Of a stretch of DNA of 64,000 bases, positions 56,559 to 64,000 are shown in pieces. The notes beneath the pieces were generated by a model that ran no database searches, was not told the origin of the DNA, and saw only the letters and a list, made by a program, of their open reading frames with translations. A program made the position numbers and the translations under genes. This DNA is from Nostoc sp. NMS2. GTDB taxonomy: Bacteria > Cyanobacteriota > Cyanobacteriia > Cyanobacteriales > Nostocaceae. The stretch covers positions 19,638 through 83,637 of the forward strand of contig NZ_JABXKH010000058.1 in NCBI RefSeq assembly GCF_017115105.1, written 5' to 3'. How positions within the stretch are numbered: position 1 is the stretch's first letter; every line of letters starts with the position of its first letter.

Positions 56559-57182
56559 TTAGCTGACTACACCAGCGCGAAAAATTTGTTCTGCGGTTAA
56601 ATTCAACTCTGGGAAAGTTGGTGATTGGATACGGTCATTACCTCGAAATTTATTAATTAGATACTCACCTTCTTCCAAACAGCAAACCAAGATAGTAGGT
56701 TGTTTTGGCTTGCCAATGAATTCCCTACCACCCAATGCGGCATAGTCCACAATCCAGTATTCAGAAATTCCCATTTGTTCATAGTCAGCGTATTTTTTGT
56801 GGTAATCATCACGCCAATTAGTACTCACTACCTCTACCACTAAAGGAATGGATGCAGCAAGGCTTACAGTAGATGTTTTTTTCCATAGAGGTTCATTTAT
56901 TAAATTAGGCTGATTTAGGATAAGGACATCTGGTGAATAAGCTGATTCGTTTTCAAGCGGTTTGACGAATACTGTTTTTGGGATGAGATAGGGAAGATTT
57001 AAGCGGTCAAATTCTACACTAAGTTTTCTGACCAAAAATCCTGTAACCTCTTCGTGGTCGCCTGTTGGTTGTGCCATCTCAACAATTACTCCATCATGGA
57101 GTTCATAACGTCTTTGTGGGTTGTTTGAGTACTGAGCAACAAATTCGTCGAATGTAACTAGTTTGCGTAAGGCTTGAGTCAT
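56559..57182 (-). CDS. Uma2 family PD-(D/E)XK nuclease-like protein
   Basis: A 207-residue protein of the Uma2/DUF820 family, hugely expanded in cyanobacteria. Visible parts: RRYELHDGVIVEMAQPTGDHE, SAYSPDVLILN with the active-site Asp, PLVVEVVSTNWRDDYHKKYADYEQMGISEYWIVDY with the E and K of the PD-(D/E)XK core (split across helices), and a C-terminal LTAEQIF. The biological role of this family is not established. No neighbour gives a clue. The gene is full length. Confidence 0.88.
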   Translation of the reverse strand: MTQALRKLVTFDEFVAQYSNNPQRRYELHDGVIVEMAQPTGDHEEVTGFLVRKLSVEFDRLNLPYLIPKTVFVKPLENESAYSPDVLILNQPNLINEPLWKKTSTVSLAASIPLVVEVVSTNWRDDYHKKYADYEQMGISEYWIVDYAALGGREFIGKPKQPTILVCCLEEGEYLINKFRGNDRIQSPTFPELNLTAEQIFRAGVVS

Positions 57183-57319
57183 GGCTTTATTCCTCTAAGC
57201 AAAACTGATATGAGCGTGAAGGAAGCAGAGGGAGCAGGGAGAGAAAAAAGACTTATTTTAAGCGTATTGCAATTTTAAGAGAATGTTTGAAAAGTCTCCT
57301 TATCGGTATCAAAAGTTCT

Positions 57320-57443
57320 AGATCCCCCCTAACCCCCCTTAAAAAGGGGGGAACCGGAATCAAAGTCCCCCAATTTATCGGGGAGCCACTGCGGTCTTGG
57401 GGTCTCCCCAAATGAAGCAAGTGGCGTGGATTTAGGGGGATCT
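57320..57443. repeat. Inverted-repeat element C, short copy
   Basis: Reverse-complement relative of 46232-46417. Ends AGATCCCCCCTAAC and ATTTAGGGGGATCT form inverted repeats. It has one 19-bp AGACCGCAGTGGCTCCCC-type unit where the long copy has three. Non-coding. Confidence 0.75.
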
Positions 57444-57487
57444 AAAAGTGCCCAAAGTCACAGCGAAACACTTTTCAAACAACCTCT

Positions 57488-57655
57488 AAGGCTTGTTCAG
57501 CCTTTTATCTCCGTTGGCGAGTATTTGAACTGGATGAATCCACCTCTGAACTCCGATCTCAAGTTCCACAATACGGTTCTTCGATGTTTGGAGACTGGGG
57601 ATTTACGATCGCACCAAGTACCCAATCCCAGCGATCGCAATTATGGGAAAGTTAA
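57488..57655 (+). pseudogene. Possible C-terminal gene relic
   Basis: A frame without a start codon reads LRWRVFELDESTSELRSQVP and GSSMFGDWGFTIAPSTQ before a stop at 57653. The composition is protein-like and quite unlike the neighbouring repeats. It directly follows an element C copy, so a gene may have been broken by it (inference). I do not recognise the parent family. Confidence 0.3.
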
Positions 57656-57746
57656 TCAAAAATAACTATGATACATAAAAAACTCCCCTCTCAAATGAAG
57701 GGAGTGAACAAATGAACCAAGCGTTATTTGTTCAGTTTGGGGAGTG

Positions 57747-60700
57747 TCAAATTGGCTGTTTGCGCCAGCTGCGTTTTTTCAGCTTGGTTTGCCAAGACTC
57801 CATGTAGGTGTAGAAAACGGGTGTTAAATAAAGTGTGAGGAACTGCGAGAACACTAACCCCCCAACTACTGCTAAACCAAGGGGACGACGTGTATCTGCT
57901 CCGGCTCCTAAACCGAGGGCAATTGGTAAAGTTCCCATGAGTGCTGCCATTGTCGTCATCATAATTGGACGGAATCTTACTAAGCAGGCTTCATAGATAG
58001 CATCATAAGGGGTTTTGCCGTTGTGACGGGCGACGATCGCAAAGTCAACCATCATGATCCCGTTTTTCTTCACAATGCCAACTAGCAGAATAATGCCGAC
58101 GAAGGCGTAAATATTCAAGTCAACTTGAAACAGCAACAGGGTCAGTATTGCCCCAAATCCAGCAGAGGGTAAGCTAGAAAGGATTGTCAGTGGGTGAATG
58201 AAGTTCTCGTAGAGAATCCCCAATACGATATAAATCACCAAAATGGCAATCAGCAGTAGCAGCCCTAAACCCTGAATCGAAGATTGGAATGCCTGCGCTG
58301 AACCCTGGAAGCCTGTACTAATAGTCGGTGGCAGTGTTTGACGGGCGAGTTCCTCAATTTTCCCAGTGACGTTACCTAGTGACACTCCTGGCTTGAGATT
58401 AAAGGAGAAGGTGACAGAAGCAAGCTGCCCTTTGTGATTGATAGTCAAGGGGCCCACATCTTTACTCAAGGTTGCTACGGCGTTGAGAGGCACAAGTTGT
58501 CCATTAGGGGCACGAACTGAGAGTAAATCTAGGGCGTTGGAATTTTGCTGATATTTTGGTTCCACGCCCATAATTACTTGATACTGGCTATCGGGGGCGT
58601 AGATGGTAGAAACTTGGCGAGTGCCATAAGCATTACTCAGAGCAGTTTCGATTTGATTAGCCGTCAAACCTAAAGCCGAAGCTTGGTCGCGGTTTATATC
58701 TACTTTTACTTGCGGATTTTTGATTTGCAAATCGCTGTTGACATCTTGCAAATCTGACATGGTGCGGAGCTTGTTTTCCAGGGCTGGGGCATACTGGTAA
58801 AGTTCCTGAATATTGGGACTTTGCAGAGTAAATTGATATTGCGCTTTTGTTTGTTGTCCACCCACATTAATAGCTGGGGGATTTTGTAAGAATACCTTGA
58901 TTCCAGGCACAACTGACAACTTCGGTCGGAGTTCCTGGACAACTTCATCAGCACTAAGACGGCGTTGATTGCGGGGCTTGAGTTCGATTAAAATTCTGCC
59001 AGCATTGGCGGAAGCATTTGGCCCGCCAGCCCCGACACTGGAGTTGATGGAATCGACATTAGGATCGCGATAAGCGATCGCAGCTACAGCCTGTTGATGT
59101 TTTACCATCTCATCAAAGGATATATCCTCTGATGCCTGGGTAGTTGCCGTAATTTGTCCAACATCTGCGTTGGGAACAAACCCTTTAGGCACAATTATAA
59201 ATAGATACACTGTGGCGACAAGAATCGCTCCCGAAATCACCATCGTTGTGCGGTGATACTTGAGTGATTTCTTCAAACTCCAATCGTAGCCACCCAATAT
59301 CACATTAAAGACGTTTTCTGAAAAGTTGTACAGACGACGATTAAAGTTTTGGATTTTGGATTTTGGATTTTGGATTTTAGATTGCGAATTAGGAATTTCC
59401 CCCTCATCCCCCTCATCTCCCTCATGATGAGGTGGACTCAAAAATCTCGAACACAGCATTGGTGTCAAGCTCAGGGAAATTACGCCAGATACCAAGATTG
59501 CAACGCTAATAGTAACGGCAAACTCACGGAACAGTCGCCCCAGAATGCCTTCCATGAACAGTATCGGGATAAATACTGCCACTAAAGAAATGGTCATAGA
59601 TAAAATTGTGAAACCAATTTCTTTAGAACCATTTAGGGCTGCTTCCATGCGGCTTTCGCCCATTTCCATGTGGCGGACAATATTTTCCAGCATGACTACA
59701 GCATCATCTACTACGAAACCTACTGAAAGGGTTAACGCCATCAGTGACAGGTTATCGAGTGAGAAGCCCAGTAGTACCATGACTCCAAAAGTCGCTACAA
59801 TCGAAAGCGGTACTGCCAAACTGGGAATAACAGTAGCAGAGATATTGCGGAGAAACAGAAAGATTACTAGCACCACCAGAGCGATGGTGAGTAGCAGCGT
59901 GAATTGTACATCATCCACCGACTCCCGAATTGACTGGGAGCGATCGTAGAGAATATCCATGTTCACAGCCGCCGGAATCTGTGTGCGGAAGCTGGGTAGG
60001 AGTTTCTTGATCGCATCCACCACTTGAACGGTATTAGTTCCCGGTTGGCGCTGAATTGCCAGAACGATCGCCCGCACGCCAGAATTTTGGATTGAGGATT
60101 TCTCCCCTGCTCCCTGCTCCCCTACTCCTCTGCTCCCCCGGTTACTGAGCGTAGTCGAAGTATGCTCCCCTGCTCCCCTGCTCCCCTGCTCCTCTGCTCC
60201 CTTGCTCTCTTTCTTGACAGGAAAATACCAGCTTGCGATCTTGTCATTTTCCACGCTGTCCAGAACTTGACCTAGTTCTCCTAGCTGCACTGGTGCGCCG
60301 TTCTGATAAGCCACACTTAGGGAGCGATAGCTGGCGGCATCGTTGAGTTGACCGTTTGCTTGAATTGTAGAATTCTGCTGCTTACCGTAAAGTGTCCCCG
60401 TAGGCAGATTGACATTTCCGTTAGCGATCGCATCAGCTACTTCATCAATTCCTATGCCTTTGACACTCAGCGATTCCGGGTCAAGCTGAATTCGTACCGC
60501 GTACTTTTGGGAACCAAACACCTGCACTTGTGCCACCCCATCCACCATTGACAGGCGTTGTGCTAGCAATGTCTCAGCGTACTTGTCTACAGTTGAGAGA
60601 GGCAGAATAGACGAATTGAGGGAGATGTAAAGAACTGGCTGATCCGCCGGATTTACCTTTCGGTAAGATGGCGGATTAGGCATATTTGTAGGTAACTGCT

Positions 60701-61049
60701 TTGCTCCCTTAGCGATCGCAGACTGGACATCTTGGGCTGCACCGTCAATATCCCGATTCAGGTCAAATTGCAGCGTCAACTGTGTAGTACCCAAAGAACT
60801 GGTAGAGTTCATCGAACTCAATCCCGCGATGCTCGAAAACTGCTGCTCTAAGGGAGTTGCGACTGAGGCAGCCATCGTTTCTGGACTAGCTCCGGGCAGA
60901 TTAGCTGTTACCTGGAGTGTTGGATAATCTACATTGGGCAAGTCGCTAACGGGTAGCTGTTGGTAACTGATCAGCCCAAATATCAAAATGCCAACCATAA
61001 CTAAGGTTGTCATGATTGGTCGCCGGATAAATAGCTCGGAAATGTTCAT
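57747..61049 (-). CDS. RND efflux permease, MdtB/MdtC-like
   Basis: A 1100-residue inner-membrane proton-antiport exporter. It opens MNISELFIRRPIMTTLVMVG; the proton-relay helix reads VGFVVDDAVVMLENIVRHME and the second half is complete (LASVTFSFNLKPG, VGIVKKNGIMMVDFAI). Two internal segments are foreign: about residues 279-322 (GAEEQGSRGAGEHTSTTLSN is part) and about 540-568 (EGDEGDEGEIPNSQSKIQNP is part). Both are in-frame translations of intergenic repeats (CTCCCCTG octamers with a GGTTACTGAGCGTAGTCGAAG word; ATCCAAAA octamers). They fall in a periplasmic loop and the cytoplasmic linker between the two halves, where insertions are tolerable. It is co-directional with the adaptor gene 54 bases upstream. 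No outer-membrane factor is nearby. Confidence 0.93.
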   Translation of the reverse strand: MNISELFIRRPIMTTLVMVGILIFGLISYQQLPVSDLPNVDYPTLQVTANLPGASPETMAASVATPLEQQFSSIAGLSSMNSTSSLGTTQLTLQFDLNRDIDGAAQDVQSAIAKGAKQLPTNMPNPPSYRKVNPADQPVLYISLNSSILPLSTVDKYAETLLAQRLSMVDGVAQVQVFGSQKYAVRIQLDPESLSVKGIGIDEVADAIANGNVNLPTGTLYGKQQNSTIQANGQLNDAASYRSLSVAYQNGAPVQLGELGQVLDSVENDKIASWYFPVKKESKGAEEQGSRGAGEHTSTTLSNRGSRGVGEQGAGEKSSIQNSGVRAIVLAIQRQPGTNTVQVVDAIKKLLPSFRTQIPAAVNMDILYDRSQSIRESVDDVQFTLLLTIALVVLVIFLFLRNISATVIPSLAVPLSIVATFGVMVLLGFSLDNLSLMALTLSVGFVVDDAVVMLENIVRHMEMGESRMEAALNGSKEIGFTILSMTISLVAVFIPILFMEGILGRLFREFAVTISVAILVSGVISLSLTPMLCSRFLSPPHHEGDEGDEGEIPNSQSKIQNPKSKIQNFNRRLYNFSENVFNVILGGYDWSLKKSLKYHRTTMVISGAILVATVYLFIIVPKGFVPNADVGQITATTQASEDISFDEMVKHQQAVAAIAYRDPNVDSINSSVGAGGPNASANAGRILIELKPRNQRRLSADEVVQELRPKLSVVPGIKVFLQNPPAINVGGQQTKAQYQFTLQSPNIQELYQYAPALENKLRTMSDLQDVNSDLQIKNPQVKVDINRDQASALGLTANQIETALSNAYGTRQVSTIYAPDSQYQVIMGVEPKYQQNSNALDLLSVRAPNGQLVPLNAVATLSKDVGPLTINHKGQLASVTFSFNLKPGVSLGNVTGKIEELARQTLPPTISTGFQGSAQAFQSSIQGLGLLLLIAILVIYIVLGILYENFIHPLTILSSLPSAGFGAILTLLLFQVDLNIYAFVGIILLVGIVKKNGIMMVDFAIVARHNGKTPYDAIYEACLVRFRPIMMTTMAALMGTLPIALGLGAGADTRRPLGLAVVGGLVFSQFLTLYLTPVFYTYMESWQTKLKKRSWRKQPI

Positions 61050-61055
61050 TTTAGT

Positions 61056-61127
61056 AGTGAGTCATTTGTCATTTGTCATTTGTCATTGGTCATTTGTCAT
61101 TGGTCATTGGTCATTTGTTATTTTTTC
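61056..61127. repeat. TCATTTG/TCATTGG heptamer array
   Basis: About nine heptamers of TCATTTG or TCATTGG between the permease and adaptor genes. The array overlaps the end of the adaptor gene, whose last residues (ITNDQ) and TGA stop come from it. The same heptamer occurs beside pheT (near 4196) and aroF (near 63000). Confidence 0.85.
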
Positions 61128-62606
61128 CATCACCTCTGCTCCCCTGCCCCCCTGCTCCCTGCTCCCCTGCCCCCCTGCCCCCCGGTTACTGAGCGTAGTC
61201 GAAGTATGCCCCCCTGCCCCCTGCTCCCCTCTCCCTCTGCTTCCTACTTCCGGTTTCACTTCGACTGTGGCACCAGCTACTAGGTTGAATTGTCCATCAG
61301 TGACTACTTGCTCACCTGGTTTCAAGCCTTGCTTAATTACGGTTTCGTTCTCAACGGTGTCGCCGACGGTAATTGTCCGCATTTCTGCTGTTTTGTCGGG
61401 TTTGACTACATACACAAATTGTCCTTGCTGTCCACTCTGTACGGCCTGAGAAGGCACGGTAATGGCATTTGGTTCTTCGCTTAGTTTGAGGACTACATTA
61501 ACAAACTGCCCCGGAAACAGGCGATCGTCAGCGTTGGCAAAAGTACCCTTAAGTTGAATTGTGCCTGTTTGGGTATTGACTCCACTATCGACAAAGGTAA
61601 GTTCGCCTCGGACTGGCCTCCCTGCGTCTTTAGGAGGTAAAGCATCGACTTCTAACTTGCCGTTATTAGCACTGTATTTTTTGATATCTGGCAGCAGTCG
61701 CTGGGCAATGGAAAAGTTAACGTAAATCGGGCGAATTTGGCTGATTATAATTAGCGGATCGGTGGCATTCGTCTCTACCAAGTTGCCTTGATTTAGCTTC
61801 AGACTACCCGTGCGTCCAGCAATTGGTGAGTAGATGGAAGTATAAGAAAGCTGAACTTTGGCATTATCGATCGCAGCTTCATCTGCAACTACCACCGCAG
61901 CCGCATTTTGTACATCTGCTTGGGCTGCCGCCACCGCAGCCTGAGCATTTGCTACTCCCTCTTGATCTGCTTTCACCGTTGCCTGTTGAGCATCAGCAGT
62001 AGTCTGATACTGTTCGGACTGTTCTTTACTGATTGCCCCTTGCTTAAGCAAACTAGCATAACGTTGAGCCTGCACATTTGCATTTGTTGCCTGGGACTTA
62101 TCCTTCACTACATTCGCTTTTGCCTGGTTCACTTGAGCGATCGCTTTTAGCACATTAGCCTGTGCCTGTTTCACCTGAGCCAAATCTTTAGCTTTGGCAG
62201 CATTCGCTTGCATCAGCGCGGCTTGTAGAGGGCGAGAATCAATTTTAAATAACAAGTCTCCTTTCTTAACGTTCTGTCCTTGCTGAAAATAGACTCCAGT
62301 CAGCTGTCCACCAACTTGAGACTTGACAGATACCGTAGAATATGCTTCAACAGTCCCCGTAGCCGATAACTGTATTGGAATCGTTTTTTGAGTCGCAGTG
62401 GCAACCACCACTGGCACGGCTCGATTTTTTCCTGCTTCTTTTCCACTTGATTGGGCTTCGGAAGCATTACAGGCAGCACACAAGTAAGTTAAACCTAATA
62501 CAAGTAGTGAAAATCGTCCTCTTTGAATAACGTTATGAAAGCTAAAAATAGTTTGAGCAGCCAAGGACGAAGGCTTTATCGTCTGAATAGGGACTAAATG
62601 GCGCAT
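61104..62606 (-). CDS. RND periplasmic adaptor (membrane fusion protein)
   Basis: A 500-residue HlyD/AcrA-type adaptor for the adjacent RND permease. An N-terminal hydrophobic stretch with a lipobox-like end (LLVLGLTYLCAAC) suggests export as a lipoprotein. Then come a lipoyl half (TVSVKSQVGGQLTGVYFQQGQNVKKGDLLF, split), an Ala/Gln-rich helical hairpin (about 125-240), the second lipoyl half IYSPIAGRTGSL, and the beta-barrel. The last 45 residues (from GSRGRGEQGAGG) are repeat-derived like the insert in its permease, and the same HTSTTLSN peptide appears in both. Start 62606 is preferred; 62636 is possible. Confidence 0.9.
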   Translation of the reverse strand: MRHLVPIQTIKPSSLAAQTIFSFHNVIQRGRFSLLVLGLTYLCAACNASEAQSSGKEAGKNRAVPVVVATATQKTIPIQLSATGTVEAYSTVSVKSQVGGQLTGVYFQQGQNVKKGDLLFKIDSRPLQAALMQANAAKAKDLAQVKQAQANVLKAIAQVNQAKANVVKDKSQATNANVQAQRYASLLKQGAISKEQSEQYQTTADAQQATVKADQEGVANAQAAVAAAQADVQNAAAVVVADEAAIDNAKVQLSYTSIYSPIAGRTGSLKLNQGNLVETNATDPLIIISQIRPIYVNFSIAQRLLPDIKKYSANNGKLEVDALPPKDAGRPVRGELTFVDSGVNTQTGTIQLKGTFANADDRLFPGQFVNVVLKLSEEPNAITVPSQAVQSGQQGQFVYVVKPDKTAEMRTITVGDTVENETVIKQGLKPGEQVVTDGQFNLVAGATVEVKPEVGSRGRGEQGAGGHTSTTLSNRGAGGQGSREQGGRGAEVMEKITNDQ

Positions 62607-63028
62607 ATTAACAATTTGGGGAAAGGGGAAGCACATACACGTACTAGCTTGTCGTTAGACATCGCATTTTTTGCAAAATGGTTGGTTGCGATTAATTCTA
62701 ATTAGATAAGCAGAATGTTAGTTAAGCTAAACATTAGTGTACTAATAATTGTTTTTTTCGCCTACCCCTTTAGGAGAGAAATTGCTGTTAAGTTCTTGTT
62801 ACTTTATTTTACGAAGGCGTAGTTTACCGCACTTCGGCAAGCTCAGTGACCACCGTAGACATCGCAGTTTGTCGTTCAGCCAAAATAAATATTTTGACTC
62901 ATCCTACAGCTACAAAAACATCGCAAGTCTTCCCAACACCTGCCGCGATCGCTCATTTTGATAAAAAGCCGTGGGTAAATCAAAGTCATTAGTACCAATG
63001 ACTAATGACTAATGACAAATGACAAAAT
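62607..63028. other. Intergenic region, adaptor promoter and repeats
   Basis: No gene. Contains a dispersed repeat also seen near 7290 (GCACTTCGGCAAGCTCAGTGACCACCGTAGACATCGC-like), a GCGATCGC-type site, and TGACTAATGACAAATGAC heptamers next to the aroF end. The efflux operon promoter should be near 62640-62760. Confidence 0.45.
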
Positions 63029-63898
63029 TTAAGCAGCACAAAAAATTGGGGCAGGTGATAAACCCGCCCCGACATTTGATATATTGCGCCCAACGGCTGT
63101 TGCTACAGGCTTTAAACTATCAACTAAACGCACCATATCTTCTAAAGAGAGTGCTTGACGGGCATCAGAAACAGATTTTTCTGGTTCTGGGTGACATTCA
63201 ATAATTAATCCATCTGCACCGCAAGCGATCGCAGCTCTAGCCACAGGTGCTACCAGTTCCCGTTTACCGACAGCATGGGAAGGATCTACAATCACAGGCA
63301 GGTGAGTTATTTGCTTAAGTGCTGCCACTGCCCCTAAATCTAGGACATTGCGAGTGTAATCATCGAAGCTGCGGATACCTCTTTCGCACAACACCACATC
63401 AGGATTCCCGTGGCTAAGAATATATTCAGCAGCCATGACGAATTCTTCAATAGTCGCGGCTAAACCACGTTTGAGTAGTATTGGTTTACCAGCTTGTCCT
63501 AAAGCTTTGAGCAAGTCGAAGTTTTGCATATTGCGGCTACCAACTTGAAGCATATCAGCGTGGGCGGCAACTACTTCAATTTGAGAAATTGACATCACCT
63601 CAGTGACAACTGGCATATTGTACTGCGATCGCACCTTTGCCAAAATCCTCAATCCTTCCTCACCCATACCCTGGAAAGCGTATGGAGATGTGCGAGGTTT
63701 GTAAACACCGCCACGCAATCCCTGCACCGATGCAGTAGATAGCTTTTGGGCGACAATCTCCATTTGTTCTAAGCTTTCAACGGTACAGGGCCCGCCGATA
63801 ATTACCAGTTCTTCGCCTCCGAAAGCGACTTTTTCTGAAATTTTAACGATTGTCTGGTGATTTGGATGAGATTGTGCAGCAAGTTTGGCATTAATCAT
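63029..63898 (-). CDS. aroF: 3-deoxy-7-phosphoheptulonate synthase
   Basis: A 289-residue type I DAHP synthase that condenses phosphoenolpyruvate and erythrose 4-phosphate, the first step to aromatic amino acids. Motifs: IIGGPCTVES, RGGVYKPRTSPYAFQG, QVGSRNMQNFDLL, ILLKRGLAATIEEF, VLCERGIRSFD, VIVDPSHAVGKRELV, IIECHPEPEKSVSDARQAL. It corresponds to the short beta-type core without the N-terminal ferredoxin-like regulatory domain seen in Thermotoga enzymes. AGGAGAA lies eight bases before the ATG. The last 14 residues (VGAGLSPAPIFCAA) are encoded by a GGGGCAGGT intergenic repeat and are not part of the usual enzyme. Confidence 0.95.
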   Translation of the reverse strand: MINAKLAAQSHPNHQTIVKISEKVAFGGEELVIIGGPCTVESLEQMEIVAQKLSTASVQGLRGGVYKPRTSPYAFQGMGEEGLRILAKVRSQYNMPVVTEVMSISQIEVVAAHADMLQVGSRNMQNFDLLKALGQAGKPILLKRGLAATIEEFVMAAEYILSHGNPDVVLCERGIRSFDDYTRNVLDLGAVAALKQITHLPVIVDPSHAVGKRELVAPVARAAIACGADGLIIECHPEPEKSVSDARQALSLEDMVRLVDSLKPVATAVGRNISNVGAGLSPAPIFCAA

Positions 63899-64000
63899 GG
63901 TTTCATTCTCCTGAAAAATTAAGTATTGGGCATTGGGAATTGGGAATTGGGCACTTGTACTGAGCGACTTGTGCCGAGCCTGTCCTGAGCGTAGCCGAAG
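63899..64000. repeat. Low-complexity repeats at window end
   Basis: TTGGGCATTGGGAATTGGGAATTGGGC and then ACTGAGCGACTTGTGCCGAGC, words that recur near 3480-3530, 4110 and 56495. Nothing else is seen before the window ends. Confidence 0.6.

Noticed and set aside
57426..57665. Plus-strand open frame beginning in element C
   Set aside because: Its first part is the element's terminal repeat; the other frame over the same bases looks more protein-like and was listed as a possible relic.

Overview
The window looks like chromosomal DNA of a filamentous, heterocyst-forming cyanobacterium (Nostoc/Anabaena group). The evidence is frequent GCGATCGC-type octamers, short tandem repeats of 7-9 bp between genes, a PATAN-type response regulator, and a long polysaccharide island that includes close relatives of hepC and hepA, the heterocyst envelope polysaccharide genes of Anabaena PCC 7120. 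No rRNA, tRNA, CRISPR array, phage or intact insertion sequence was found.

Layout. 1-9.3 kb: the end of a DUF4159 protein, two small mobile repeats, a solitary cytosine-5 DNA methyltransferase, a Tab2-like RNA-binding protein, a 9-unit 21-bp minisatellite, a YciI-like protein, pheT, an overlapping pair of tiny genes (DUF6888/DUF6887-like), a VapB antitoxin next to a wrecked vapC, and a PATAN/receiver regulator. 10.1-13.9 kb: a three-gene signalling cassette (vWA protein, PP2C phosphatase, kinase-TPR protein) of the TerY-P type, closed by a terminator. 14.2-41.2 kb: the polysaccharide island, all on the + strand. It holds nucleotide-sugar genes (rfbF, SDR, C-methyltransferase, rfbC, SAF oxidoreductase), L-2-hydroxyglutarate oxidase, an Fe/2OG dioxygenase, eight glycosyltransferases or related proteins, a Wzc-like co-polymerase, hepC, hepA and a Wzy-like polymerase, and it ends at a strong hairpin terminator. 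41.8-64 kb: two MscS-type channels, an M23 peptidase, a DUF6918-like protein, two RND permeases (one with its adaptor), ahcY, a desaturase/SDR fusion, a fatty acid desaturase, a Uma2 protein and a DAHP synthase.

How the island may work (inference from families): RfbF and the SDR, epimerase and C-methyltransferase enzymes make activated deoxysugars. HepC and the glycosyltransferases assemble a repeat unit. HepA exports it. The Wzy-like and Wzc-like proteins polymerise it and control chain length. No Wzx flippase gene is visible.

The least expected signal is the repeat landscape. A 160-bp MITE is present twice with perfect 8-bp target duplications, and a natural empty site lies beside the second copy. 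Two further inverted-repeat families also occur. Short tandem repeats have entered coding sequence: three unrelated genes end in Asn-Ser-stop supplied by the CGTAATT heptamer, and an RND permease and its adaptor carry in-frame repeat-derived peptides.
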